A DNA stretch of 64,000 nt, taken from Todiramphus chloris collaris. Lineage: Eukaryota; Chordata; Aves; Coraciiformes; Alcedinidae. This document shows positions 1 through 10,883 of the stretch, piece by piece. Position 1 is the stretch's first letter, and every line of letters begins with the position of its first letter. A model generated the notes under the pieces. The model made no database searches. It was not told the DNA's origin and was given only the letters and a program-made list of their open reading frames with translations. A program made the translations under genes and the position numbers. Location of the stretch: contig JANVCC010000247.1 in the NCBI GenBank assembly GCA_025345505.1, positions 411,078 to 475,077 on the forward strand, read 5' to 3'.

Positions 1-639
1 ATAATGTGGGTATGAGAGAATACAGAGGCATTGCCCATCATTTGTTCTGGTAGGTGTTAATACCCACACTCTACTCAAGGAGTTAAAAGGAAATATTATA
101 AAGGGGAATGATCCTAAAGCTTTGCATGGGAAAGAACCATCTGACTGTGGCTACACCTCATTCCATTCTTGTAATACTCTGCAGATCATTCTTTTGGCTC
201 TGAATTTGCTCCCAAGAGGTAATTGCATCCTTTGTTTTCACACTTTACAAATAAAAGAGGCTGGGACTCTATCCCAGTCTCTTCCTTTTCCTTCTCCCCA
301 TACAAACCCAAAGCCCGTGTAGCCAGAGTCCACTTCTGCTTAGAAACCTGAAAAGTTTAGCAGCAGTACTTGATGGAAGAGGAAGCCAGCTTCTCTTCCA
401 TGAATACACTTCGTGTTAATCATCTTGGTGATGCTGTCATGGATACCTGTAAGGGAGACAGCTCATGTGGGGAAGAACTTTCCCTCTGAAGCCTGGCACC
501 CTGACATTGCTCCTCTCCTCCAGTGGAAAAAACCAAGCCTGTGGATTGGGTCTGGTTGTGACTCCCCCTTGGAAAGCCCTTCAGCCCTTTACTGCAGTCA
601 ACGGGAGAGGCACTCATGCCCTATATGTCTGTTCCCACC
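1..639. other. Intergenic DNA, nothing recognised
   Basis: This is unique-looking sequence of moderate GC content. Short open frames cross it on both strands, but they have no recognisable domain, no codon-like pattern and no splice context. No repeat family is recognised until the CR1 tail that begins near 640. Confidence 0.6.
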
Positions 640-808
640 AGCCTGACACTCCACCAGACTGTGGATTCTCCTCCTCTGGAGACTTTCCAATCCCACCTGG
701 ATCTGTTCCTGTGTGGGCTGCCCTGGGTGACCCTGCTATGGCAGGGGGCTTGGACTCCATGATCTCCACAGCTCCCTTCCAACCTCTACCATTCTATTAT
801 TCTACGAG
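640..808 (+). mobile_element. CR1 LINE fragment, 3' end
   Basis: The segment reads as the last ~170 bp of a CR1 element in plus orientation. It has the 'gagtctcct-like' end of ORF2, then TGTGGGCTGCCCTGGGTGACC-type 3' UTR, then 'cttggactccatgatctc', then a decayed octamer tail (ccattctattattctac). The same 3' UTR type occurs at 14150, 16516 and 33111, so these are copies of one subfamily. It is severely 5' truncated, as most CR1 copies are, and has no coding capacity. Confidence 0.85.
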
Positions 809-1107
809 GGCCTGTATGGGATGGCTGAGGGTAAGCACATCAGTGCATGTCCCCTGGAGGGGCTGAGCAGGACTGTTGCCATACTCATGGGGGAATGATG
901 AGCCTGCCATTGGCACATCCTACTCATCCCTTGACAGGGAAGGGTCACTGGGCAACTTCATGCATCTCTGAAAGCCTTATGTGTGCTAGGCTGTTCCCAC
1001 TGGCTTGAGCTTGCTTAAACAAATGTGCCTCTACTCCAGTTTTCTTATTAATTGTTTAATCATTCATCTGCTACCGTTCTTTTTTTTATTTATTTATTTT
1101 AGATTTT
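809..1107. other. Intergenic DNA, nothing recognised
   Basis: Unique sequence between two CR1 fragments. It ends in a short T/A-rich run (1080-1101) directly against the next CR1 tail, which may be the insertion site. Confidence 0.5.
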
Positions 1108-1218
1108 TCATAGAACCATAGAATGGCTTGACTTGGAAAGGACCTTAAAGATCATCTCGTTCCAACCCACCTGCCATGGGCAGGGACAGCTCCCACTGGA
1201 CCAGGTTGCTCAAAATTT
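1108..1218 (-). mobile_element. CR1 LINE fragment, 3' end only
   Basis: The first bases read as the CR1 tail on the minus strand (tcatagaaccatagaatggc). The standard 3' UTR follows (gatcatct..gttccaaccc, ccatgggcagggaca, ggaccaggttgctca). The match stops near 1218, so only ~110 bp remain. The 'gaccaggttgctcaaa' 3' UTR type is shared with the copies at 4141, 20195, 34242, 41240, 42630 and 60838. Confidence 0.85.
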
Positions 1219-2400
1219 TTATCTATATGTTGCTTAAAACCAGAGATGTGGAAAGAACTCCTAAGTGTAAGCCTCACAGCGGACTGTTCTCTGCGAGCCC
1301 CTCCTTGCTACCATGGGGACAAATAAGGTGACTTTCAAATAATCATTTTGTTTGTCTTCATGCACCTGTTTATGCCTAAAATGAAAGGATTTATGAATAA
1401 CTTTCTTGTGTCAAAGTCACAAAGACTTTATATTTTAGCTTTCAGGAGGTTTAGTTTTGTAGTTTGTAAGTCTCCCTGACTTATACTGAATACTCCCATA
1501 TTAAAAAATAATAAAGGCATGCTAGGACTCCTTCCTGGTAATAAGTTGTATCAGGTACAACAGGCATTACTGTAGCAGAGATATACAGTAGTGTAGGTAC
1601 ATTGCAAACAGCAACTTATAGCATCAGACAAAGAGAACCTTTTACAAACCCCATGTCTCTAATTTCATTTTAGAAAATTAGATACTCAGAATTTTGCATA
1701 AGATAACTGTATTACTGGGATGCAATTTGGCCCAGGTTTCTAGCTTTAGTGCATGTGGCTCCTTAATAAAAAGTGTCAGTTAAAATGAAAATACAGCTTG
1801 GGTAATTAAATTTAATTGGATCTTGTCACTTTAAATCCTCTTCGTTTTTGAGTGTTTCTACAGAATTGCAGCTTCTGGTTTGCTAATTTCTTTATTGCAA
1901 GCTGTGCGCTAAACCTGACTGTCCTATAATAAAGTGGGACCTTGTTTTTGTAGAGGGCTTTGAACCACAACTGTAATAACAAACAAAAGGAGGGTGGGAG
2001 CTAATTTATCACCAAAAGTAAGCCTCTCCTTTATTTCCTACATGTTCACTTAGTGAAAAATAATGGGCCTGAATTTATTAACTCTTTAATTTTCTTTGCT
2101 GGTTGAGCACCATTTTGCACAAGTTCTCACGAATCCTAGGGCATGATGCTCTGCCTGTGACAGGTACCAGCTGCAATTATCATACCTTTTTTTTTACAGG
2201 GGAGTTGTTTGGGGCAAGCTATAGGGATTAGGTGGGTTGCAGTATTCATGCATAGGTCAGGCAGGGTGCAGGCAGCCACAATGCAAATGATGTGTACTGC
2301 CTGCCAATAGCCACCATGCTGCTTCTGAGGGATCACCTTCTCCAGGGGTGAGGGGTAATTCAGTTTCTTTAGTACGCATCGTGCATGCACAGCAGCCAAA
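1219..2400. other. Intergenic DNA, AT-rich
   Basis: Unique AT-rich sequence with no recognised gene or repeat. The 1780-2100 part has several TTAATT/AATTAA homeodomain-like cores, but nothing distinctive enough to call an element. Confidence 0.5.
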
Positions 2401-2765
2401 GCCAAGGCAGATTTAAGTGCAGGTGATGAAGCGAGAAAATATTGGCCGTACCAACAGGCACATCATAAAAACGATCATCCTGTCACAAACTGTACAGCCC
2501 CTAATGCCCATCTTTCAAATTAAAGCCGGTGGAATGAATTTGTACGCTCGGGTTTTACGCGTGAAATGTGGTATCGCCGCATCCTCGATTACCAGACGAG
2601 ACGCTGAGCTCCGACATCACGGAGCCATTAAAGATTTAAGACTGTCCTTCACAGCGCAGCAGTGGTCCCCTGATTCTGTGCGAAAGCAGATGGAGATGAT
2701 GATGTAATTACATTTCTCAAAGTGCTGGCAATACAAGTGTCTCCAACAGGAGCGTTTCGCCAGTG
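2401..2765. promoter_or_regulatory. CpG-dense block, candidate conserved regulatory element
   Basis: I count 19 CpG dinucleotides in 2401-2760, twelve of them in 2521-2640, against a CpG-poor AT-rich surround. The block is complex, non-repetitive sequence and ends with the 12-bp palindrome ATGTAATTACAT at 2702-2713, which contains the homeodomain core TAATTA. It resembles no CR1 or simple repeat. A 96-codon open frame crosses it (2417-2707), but the peptide has no recognisable domain. Inference: a CpG-retaining conserved noncoding element or enhancer. Alternatives are a small CpG island or promoter of an unseen transcript, or an exon of an unknown gene. Confidence 0.45.
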
Positions 2766-3022
2766 GAGTCACTGCTGTTTGTAACCTCTACAGTTCCAGA
2801 GGTGTGCCTCACGTCTTACCTGGAGAGGTCACTGCCACCGGACACAAAAGGCTCTGTTCAGTTGCCCGTGCACAGGTACCCAGGGCTATTTGAGGTGCCT
2901 GAGGTTATACAAGATATCTCCACAGGGCTGGTGGGCCCTGGGCCCTTAGAGTGAGACTCAGAGCACAGAGGAAGATGTTATCTTCACACATCGGTATCTA
3001 CATGGGAAATAAGTGCCTGTTA

Positions 3023-3526
3023 TCATAGAATCATAGAATTATAGAATCACAGAATTATAGAAACACAGATTCATAGACTTATAGAATCATAGAATCACTA
3101 AGGTTGGAAAAGAAAGATCATCAAATCCAACTGTCTACCCAACATTATCAGGACCACTAAACCATGTGCCACAGTACGGCATCTATATGGTTTTGGAATC
3201 CCTGCAGGGATGGTGACTCCACCCGCTCCCTGGGCATCCTGTGCCAAGGCCTCTCCACTCTCTCAGCACATAAATTGTTCCTCATGTCCAACCTAAACCT
3301 CCTCTGGGTCAACTCAAGCCCGTTTCCTCTCATCCTATCACTGGTTACTTGGAAGAAGAAACCAACCCCCACCTCACTCCAACCTCCTATCAGGGAGCTG
3401 TAGAGAGCAAGAAGGTCTCCTCTCAGTCTCCTCTTCTCCAGACTAACCAAACCCCGCTCCCTCAGCTGCTCCTCAAAAGAAATGTCCTCCAGACCCCTCA
3501 CCAGCTTTGTTGCACTTTTCTGGACC
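3023..3526 (-). mobile_element. CR1 LINE fragment with C-terminal RT reading frame
   Basis: A ~500-bp 3' piece of CR1 on the minus strand. Reading from its 5' side, an uninterrupted frame (stop at 3157) encodes the C-terminal ORF2 peptide, including [18 protein letters not shown] near residues 32-49 of the ~130-residue open part. The 3' UTR and octamer tail follow. The tail is unusually long: about nine degenerate 8-10-bp units (tagaatca/tagaatta/cagaatta) over 3023-3100. It lacks the endonuclease and catalytic RT motifs, so it cannot move on its own. Confidence 0.93.
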
Positions 3527-4140
3527 ATGATCCATGATCTGGACAGCAGATCCATGATTCTATGACTCTTTAACTAATGAAGCTCTAACATTTGGTTCAG
3601 CTGACCACAAATAAGCATCCAATAGCAGCAGGGATGTCCTAGCTTACCCCACTTGACCTTTACAAGCTGGTCCAGAAGGGCATAATTATCACATGTTCCT
3701 GTCTTATATCTTTTACATATGTCGTGATAGTCCAAGAGAGTTCAGGTGCCACTGGTTACCTACCTATGATTAGGCAACAAAGTCTAGGTCTAAAATTCAC
3801 ATACAATGAACTGTAGATGGCCACTTCAGTCTGTAGCCTGAAGCTATACAGCTATTATTATTTTTGCAGACCAGCTTCTCATTCAGATAAAACTCCTGCT
3901 TATCTGAGGAGAACTGTGGGAGCGCCTGGAACATGGACATGCGGCTCTTCCCACTCTCGCTCTCCCTCTCTGCTGCACAGTGAACGCCTTGCTCCCCTGG
4001 GCACCTGGGGCTGGTGGTCCATCATTCCTGTCTCACTCCTCTGCTGCTTATTCTCAAGGCAAGGCATCTCCTACCAGCCCATTGTGACTTCCTGAAGTGT
4101 CAACAGTCTCCTTACCCACGTGCTTCTCTGCATTGGGTTA
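3527..4140. other. Intergenic DNA, nothing recognised
   Basis: Unique sequence between two minus-strand CR1 fragments. A short 'atccatgattctatgact' stretch at ~3551-3568 resembles a CR1 octamer tail in plus orientation, but nothing beside it matches CR1, so I do not call it. Confidence 0.5.
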
Positions 4141-4380
4141 TCATAGATCAAGCTATAGAATGGCTTGCATCGGAAGCGACCTTAAAGATCACCTCCTTCT
4201 AATCTCCCTGCCACGGGCAGGGACACCTCCTGCTAGACCAGGTTGCTCAGAGCCTCATCCAGCCTGGTCTTATACACTTTCAGGGATGAGACATCCACAG
4301 CTTCTCTGGGCAACCCATTCCGATGTCTCACCACCCTCAGAGTAAAGAACATTTCCTAACGTCTAATCTGAGATCTGAAG
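4141..4380 (-). mobile_element. CR1 LINE fragment, 3' end
   Basis: Minus-strand CR1 tail (tcatagatcaagctatagaa) with 3' UTR 'gaccaggttgctcagagcctcatccagcctggtc'. After it come the last ORF2 codons ('gggcaacccattccgatgtctcaccacc', 'taacgtctaatctgag'). The octamer tail and the UTR are noticeably diverged, for example 'gcatcggaagcgacc' where other copies read 'ttggaagggacc'. This suggests an older copy. The match fades after ~4380. Confidence 0.85.
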
Positions 4381-7300
4381 GAGGCACCTGATGACAGGAG
4401 ACACCCCTCCTTCCTGAAGTAGGTGGCAAACACCATCCTTGGAAGATTTGCTTTTTTTCCCATTCATTTTAGATGGAACTTGGTGACTTGTTTGTAGTAT
4501 TCCTCTAAATTTTAGGTGTCTAAATTGATGGATCTAAGATGAGATGAATCCCGTTATCACCTGTGGTTTTATATTTTTTCAATGAAGCCTCAAAATTTCT
4601 ATCTGTTTGAAATAGTCCAGTTAGACCAAGGCAGGAATAAAACACCTCAGTAATTAATCAGAGGGATTGGACCGAATATAAGAAAATGTCCTGGCTTACT
4701 CTCACTGAGAATAGTGGCCAAACATCCCATTACTTTCAAAGAAGTGAGAACAAACCCTTTAACACCACTTTGTAGATGTCTGCAGTGTTTCATACTTTTG
4801 TTCGAGGAGTACATAAGTAAAGATGGTGTTATTTTCATACTTACTGGTTTTTATTGATTTTTTTTTTATAGAGCCTGTGGAAAGTAATAGACTACAAAGA
4901 TCTATATTAAAGAGACTACATGCTTTATTTATATACAGAGCAGATGAATAGATGGATAAAAATAATCTATGATTTCTTACAACCATTGCTTAGACAACAT
5001 GATTCATCAGGCTGTAGTAAGTCTGCTGGCAAACCCGGACACGTAATTTTTTGGGCACATTTGGACCTTGGGATCTGGTCTGAAATTGCAATTCATTGTG
5101 CAGATGAACTATCAACTCATAATTTATGAGAATGGTAAATGGAACAATGGTTCTCCTGTTCGGTGTATGAGAAGATGCTTGGAGGATGGACTAAATAAAC
5201 ACATCTTGTATTATTGACTCATTTTGACTTTTTTTTTTCACAGTTTTTTTCAGATATTCAAGTCATTGAATCTCATTAACAATGGAGTAGCATTTAAAAA
5301 ACTATTTAAATCTCTGTTGTAAGTTTTGGGAAGGTATCAATTCCAGCACTTTTTCTTTCCCTTCTGCCAAAAAAAAAAAAAAAGGACAAAAATGTGAATT
5401 CCAGTTGACTTTAATCAGGTTTTAAGTTCCATAGTTATTTGGCACTGCTTGGAAAATGCTATCTTGTTTTTTTAAGCTTTGAAAGACAACTATGATAACT
5501 TCCTTTGCTGGTGTAAGAAATTTTATCAGACGTCACCGACCCTCGGTAGGAACCTGATCTGCCTTTTTTATGGTTTAATCTGTAATTTTCATTTAAACCA
5601 GTACTGCTAGCAAATTGGCCTCTAAAAATGGGAAAAATAACCAGAAGTGTGGCTGTACAGAATAAACTGCATTAGCAGCTACAGAACTAGAATTAATGTT
5701 GATTAATTTGCCCATTTTAGTGATCACTGTCTCTTTTTCTTTAGTGATATATGGCTCCTTAAGGATATACGATTACAAATTTACAGACTGTTTTTCGTGG
5801 CCTTATCTCCACCTCTTTGATCTTTACAGGTTTACAGCAATCAGCTGCTAAAGTTTTGTATCACAGCAAGAGTAATTATTTTAGATTTATAGATGATTTT
5901 CGATTCAATCACCTCTATTAGAAATCATCTGAATGGCAGTTTAAAAATCACAATAGCGAATCTCACTTGACCTCTTCATCATCATTTAATACAGACTCTT
6001 AAATGAACATTTTTAGTATCTGATTGTTCAGCACTTACATTATCATGAAACGTTCAATTTCAGGAACAACCTTCTGTTGTGAGCTGGGGGAGCACAATAC
6101 ATATATGCGAGAGATTATACAATGCCCTGCTCAAGATCTCAGGGGACATTCTCAGTGACCCAGGTGTCCCCTTCTGGCCTTACGTTTTGATTCTGGAAAG
6201 CATCCCCTTTTGGGTCCAGCAATGCTGGATGTTACTATTTATGTTCCCCTTGTAATTGCTTTTCCAGGGAACAGCTCCTGACTTCTGTCAAGGAGGGATT
6301 CATGTGAACATCCCCATTTGGCTTCAGGTTGGGTTCGCTTGAACAGATGGTTGCACCGTTTAAGCTAGTCAGTCTGACCTTGCCTGCAGTGAATGAGGGA
6401 GAGCAGGAAGTTTGCTGGAAGTGATAACCATCGTCAGGATGGGCAGAAATGAGGGGCCACCAGCGCATCTCAGTCCTGAACAAGACTTTTGAAACTTTTG
6501 AATTAAATCAGTGAATTCTCATTCATGCAATTAGCGCCACTGACTTCCGTGGGACTAGAACCACTTACCTGATCCAACAATATTCCTTCTAAAAGCTTCA
6601 CCTGTTTGAGAGACACCAGATCAGGTACTAGCTACCTCCTGATACACTTGATAGAACTCAGGAAGAGAAAGCAAGTGGCTTGCTGTGGGTTCCTGCTGCT
6701 CCACTGTAGGACAAGGTGAATTTGTTGAACATCTCCCACCGGCTCACTTCATAGCTTGAATATCAGCACACCTAACAGCCTCCACACGGGCACAACCCTG
6801 TTGCTGTCTGTGTAATATCATCCAGACTGAGAATTATACTTGAATAGCTCATGAGTTGCACGTTGTTCAAGCGCTGCAGGTTGCACCCCTACCCCCCATT
6901 TTGTGAACCAACAAGAAAGTAAGTTGTAAACCTGCTTTGCTCAGGTCACCTAAAGACAATAGTCATTATGTCCCACCAGCAATTCCCTGAGACGGGTTGT
7001 CTATTATTCTTTATGTAGGCTGAATCCGGTGACAGCTGCCAAATGTAACCTGCAGGGCACACTTGCTGCATGCCAAACGGACTTAGTGCCCTGCTATGGT
7101 AGATCAGCTTCGTGGTGGAGATAATGGTTCTGGTTCTATGCAGCTGGTTCTATGCTGCATATGAGTACGTCTGAAAAGGATAATTTTGCATGACAAACAT
7201 ATTCCTTGAATGTTATCTTCTATCCACTGGGACAGGAAACCACCTATACATTCTGGGTCATGATTATGATGTTTTGTTTCTTTCATGTGGCAGCTTAGGC

Positions 7301-7663
7301 AATTACCATGTTTGTGTCCTTCTCTCTTTCTTGTATGTCTCCTTAATACCTCTGGAAATCCCAACCAATTTCAGCCATAGCTGGTAGGAGGAAAAAGATT
7401 TCAGAGACATTAATTTCCTAAAAGTTTGAATAAAATAACTAGATACCCAAGAAAAACCTTCCTAGAGAGTCCACTAAGGAAAAAGCTCAGTCCTTGTTAG
7501 ACACCAGAGACTCTGAGCAAGAGAGAAATAAAGTGAATATCTCAGCTGTAGGAAAAGCTTCAGCCAGCCTTTGCCCTTTACAGCCAACTAATAGATCAGT
7601 TGTGCCACAAATCTGCAGGATTAACTGTGTTTTTCTCTGTTAACTGTGTTTTTCACCAAATTA
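4381..7663. other. CR1-free intergenic stretch
   Basis: About 3.3 kb without a CR1 piece or any gene I can support. It contains a 14-16-base poly-A run at ~5370-5384, the candidate regulatory segment 5490-6060 (listed separately), and a possible ancient-repeat remnant near 6528-6590. A 19-bp-period duplication (TTAACTGTGTTTTT twice) lies at 7621-7655 just before the next CR1. Confidence 0.5.
5490..6060. promoter_or_regulatory. Candidate conserved noncoding element
   Basis: Non-repetitive AT-rich sequence interspersed with CpG-bearing motifs (cagacgtcaccgaccctcggtagg at ~5527-5550). It has an inverted repeat, TGGTTTAA (5571-5578) with TTAAACCA (5593-5600), around a 14-base loop. It also has paired homeodomain-like sites (ATTAATGTTGATTAATTTG at ~5692-5710). 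No repeat family or coding pattern is visible. Inference only: the look is that of a vertebrate developmental enhancer. Sequence alignment would be needed to raise confidence. Confidence 0.3.
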
Positions 7664-7785
7664 TCATAGAATAGAATCATAGAATCATTAAGGTTGGAAA
7701 CGATCTTCAAGATCATCAAGCCCAACCACGTACTAAACATTATCATGACCACTAAACCATGTCCTGAAGTGCCACATCTAGACAT
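7664..7785 (-). mobile_element. CR1 LINE fragment, 3' end only
   Basis: Minus-strand CR1 tail (tcatagaatagaatcatagaatcattaaggttgg broken into octamer-like units). The 3' UTR type is 'catcaagcccaacc..ccaaca/taaacattatcatgaccactaaaccatgtcctgaagtgcc'. The same type appears at 3023, 13954, 20701, 46470, 49123, 57952 and 63058. It is truncated after ~120 bp and followed by a short TTTATTTATTTATTA run. Confidence 0.9.
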
Positions 7786-9071
7786 TTATTTATTTATTAT
7801 ATCTTTCTGCATCACCCTTTGCCAGACACCACAAGAAATTTCTGTGGCAGTAACAATGTGATGGGCATGCATATTTTTACAGTCCATTTTCTTTAGAAAA
7901 CCCCACCTTTACTGAGTTTATTTTTGCACACTGGATGCCTCTTTGTAGCCCTTTTCTTCTTCTAACCACCTAAAATGCTTTAGTTGGGTCATTTCACAGG
8001 TCTGTGCCCAATAGTGCCATGTCAGGTAGTATTACAGAGAAGGTGCATGTGGAGCTATAGCTCCTTGCAACTCTCGAGTAACCAAGAAAACTGAACAACA
8101 AAGAGCAGCATCCTTTCTTTCACCCCTAAATTTGAAGACTGGTGACAAAGAAAAGGGATTCCATTGTAGACTTCTGGGGAGTAAGGAAGAAGTTCTTAAA
8201 GAAAAAAATAAAGTTTAATGCTGCATAGAACTGACAATATTTTCAAAACTAAGGTGCAGAACATGGCACACAGCTGGAATGGCCTTAGACTGATCTAACT
8301 GGGTAGACCTGCACTGCCCAGTATAACCACTTAACCTGTGCTGACACAGATCCCAAGGCAAGGTTGCACCTCCTTGGCAGTGTCTCTGAGTAAAGGGCCA
8401 TGTAAAGGCCTGATCCCTCCTGGAGCCTCTCCGGAGAAAGAGACAGTTCACTGGACTGCCCCACAGAAGCAGTCCCTGTGTAGATGCCTCCTGCGCTGGG
8501 CACGGCCACCTTGAATTGCATCTTCTCTGAGATCCCCATTGAGGTCCACCAGAGTGGAGTTGTTCTCACTCAGCTTCACCAAACAGATGGCTTTTCTCAA
8601 AGAGGGGTTTGTCGGCCCCCTTCAAATTAAGGCCAACATGCAGCAGCGCTGAAGGTTTTGTCTTCTAAGTGACTTGCGACCCTTGATAAGATAACGTGAT
8701 GGAAATGTATGTCACTGTGATATTTCGGAACGGATAAATAATGCATGACTCTGGCAAATGAAAGTTTTGAACTCAAGAGGAATCTCTGGCATTTTTTAAA
8801 TAATTTAGGAAGTGTTCATGAAAGAGAAAAAGGAGGAAAAGGCCTTTAATAAATGTCACTTATTTGGCGTCATAACCTCTTTAGAATGACTAGTATTTTT
8901 TATTAACTTCATGTGGATATAAATGTATTTAAATGGGAAAGTATCTGCTTGCTTTGCAAAACTTGAAACTGTTTCTTACAAGAGAAGAAATTCTTACTGA
9001 AGTTTGAAGTGTAGATATTCAGTGGCTACTGGGTAATTAATGTGAGTAATAATTTCTTTACTGGATGGGTT
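7786..9071. other. Intergenic DNA, largely unique
   Basis: No gene or transposon is recognised. The 8215-8570 part is GC-richer but shows no coding signature. The 8590-8900 part is listed separately as a candidate regulatory element. Confidence 0.5.
8590..8900. promoter_or_regulatory. Candidate conserved noncoding element with paired GATA sites
   Basis: Complex, repeat-free sequence. It has a double GATA motif (GATAAGATAA at 8685-8694), a MEF2-like AT core (TTTAAATAATTTAG at ~8796-8809), an ATAAATAATGCATGA stretch and isolated CpGs. The combination is typical of vertebrate enhancers, and there is no coding frame of note. This is an inference from motifs and composition alone. Confidence 0.3.
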
Positions 9072-9248
9072 ATCAGGCACTGGAACTGCTTGCCCAGGGC
9101 AGTGGTGGAGTCCCCAGCCCTGGAGGTGTTTAAGAGTCAAGTAGACGTAGTGCTGAGGGATGTGGTTTAGTCCAGGTCTTGGCAGTGTTGGGTTTATGAT
9201 TGGACCTGATGATCTTTAAGGGCTTTTCCAATCTAAGAAATTCTGTAA
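9072..9248 (+). mobile_element. CR1 LINE fragment, 3' end
   Basis: Plus-strand CR1. It starts at the last ORF2 codons ('caggcactggaactgcttgcccagggcagtggtggagtcc') and runs through the UTR ('gatgatctttaagggcttttccaatcta') to a worn tail ('agaaattctg'). The tail lacks clean octamers, so the copy is old or 3' eroded. Confidence 0.85.
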
Positions 9249-9581
9249 GTGAAATGAAACTAAACCTGAATCTCTGTGGAGGACTTGGTAGATTTCCTTC
9301 CATGACTTCTACCATCGGCTGTTGAACTATACACTCTCTCAGTCACAAAGGCATATGGTGTGGAAGAAGCCACTAAGCGTAGGCACCCAAGAGGAACACT
9401 CTCAAAGCAAGAGATAACTATTATGAAACCATACTCAAGTGATTTATCTCATGAACAAGAAACTCCATGGGGATAAGTATTCCAGTCTCTTTAACCATCT
9501 GAGCTAACCCATGTGAACAGTTTTTATGTGAGATATCAAAGTGTGGTCACTTGTTGGCACATGAGCAAGTATGGCATCGAA
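9249..9581. other. Intergenic spacer between two CR1 fragments
   Basis: About 330 bp of unique sequence separates a plus-strand from a minus-strand CR1 tail. No gene, repeat or strong motif is recognised. Confidence 0.5.
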
Positions 9582-9919
9582 TCATAGATACATAGAATCA
9601 TCAAGGTTGGAAAGGACCTTTAAGATCATGGAGTCCAACCATTATCCCTACTCTACCAAGTCCACCACTAAGCCATATCCCCAAGCACCACATGTAGATG
9701 GCTTTTAAACACCGCCAGGGAAATGAATGAGAGAACAAAGAAAGCGTAAAAAACAAGAAGCCATTCCTGTGCCTGATAACTCATTCAGTAAAGAAATTCT
9801 TCCCCATAGCCAACCTGAACTTCCTTTGGTGCAACTTAAGACCATTTGCTCTTGTCCTATCACTTGTTGTTTGGTTGAACAGACTCACCCACACCTCTGT
9901 ACTACCTCTTTTCAGGTGC
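9582..9919 (-). mobile_element. CR1 LINE fragment, 3' end
   Basis: Minus-strand CR1 tail (tcatagatacatagaatcatcaaggttgg) and 3' UTR with 'tctaccaagtccaccactaagccatatccccaagcaccacat'. This is a subfamily variant not repeated exactly elsewhere in the window. Worn ORF2 3' codons follow (cattcagtaaagaaattcttcc, ttgctcttgtcctatcac). The match ends in 'acctcttttcaggtgc' at ~9919. Confidence 0.88.
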
Positions 9920-10866
9920 AATTTTGTTTTATTTTGAGGAGTTAAGTTTATAGGTCCTTTTAGTATTCAGTCTTAGCACTATTTTTAGCTTCTACCATAT
10001 CATCTACAAAATCTAACAGCAGTTCTTCAAACTGTCTGATTCGGATTAGCCTAACTTACTTTTCCTCCCCCTTTCTGGGAATTTTTGGTTACAGTGTAGT
10101 TAGAAATCTGTGTGTTTGGCTCATGTGGCTTCTGTAAATGCAGGATGAGGAAGAGAGGGTACACAAACTTTTTCCTCCAGTAACTGGAGTCTTTTGATGC
10201 TTGGTAAAGGTATTAGAGGTGTAGGAACATTTTTTTCCTTTTTAGGTAACTTCTTCAAAGTAGTGTTGCTGCAGTAGGTGAGATATGTAGGGGACCTCAT
10301 TTTGGTTTTGATGACACTACCTGGTGCATCTTTTCTTTCAAGAAGTCATTTCTTGATGCTGTGTAATTGTTCTGCAGCTCTCTTTTTGTTAAGGTTATTG
10401 AAAGGTTGTGATGTGGCCCCTCTCATCTCTTTGACCTCAGTCTGGAAAGGTTAGAAACCTGGAGAAAGTTTGGAAAAGAAGGAAATTTTCTCCAAGTGAT
10501 GTCTGAAAAGCTGGTGTGTCTGCCTGTGGTGTCAGCGATCGCGACAGATTAGTGGCTTATCTGAGGTCTGCTGGGATTGCATTTGAGTCACCTGACATGA
10601 AGGTACTGAGCAGTATTCCCCAGAAATGTCATTGTAGACTCACATTCAGTCTTGTCTTCTTGTTCGATGCATGTGCACAGTCAGGTGGAAGGGAGATGCC
10701 TTGATCGTGGGATTTACAGTATGCTAAAGACATCTCACTGCAAATCAGTGTTTGAATTGAAGATGCCACTTCTGTCAAATGTCTTAAGCAGTTCCTGGAT
10801 GAAACAGGAGCATGGGACAAGAGTTACCTGGCATATTTTGTCATAACATATCACTTGTCTCAAGAA

Positions 10867-10883
10867 CCCCCCCCCCCCCCCCC
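10867..10883. repeat. Poly-C homopolymer (17 bases)
   Basis: An uninterrupted run of 17 C residues in otherwise AT-rich DNA. Its length in the assembly may be uncertain. Confidence 0.9.

Noticed and set aside
465-866. Plus-strand open frame of 133 codons
   Set aside because: The second half is a CR1 3' UTR, which is noncoding; the first half matches nothing recognisable.
3023-3100. Regularly spaced short repeats that could be mistaken for a CRISPR-like or satellite array
   Set aside because: The units are the CR1 terminal octamers, contiguous with a CR1 UTR, and there are no spacers.
3541-3570. Octamer-like 'atccatgattctatgact' beyond the 5' end of the 3023 CR1
   Set aside because: It is too short and has no adjacent CR1 UTR, so it could be chance or a nearly erased tail.
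10536-10546. CAGCGATCGCG, containing the 8-bp palindrome GCGATCGC
   Set aside because: A single CpG-rich palindrome with no cluster or conserved-looking surround; not enough to call a site.
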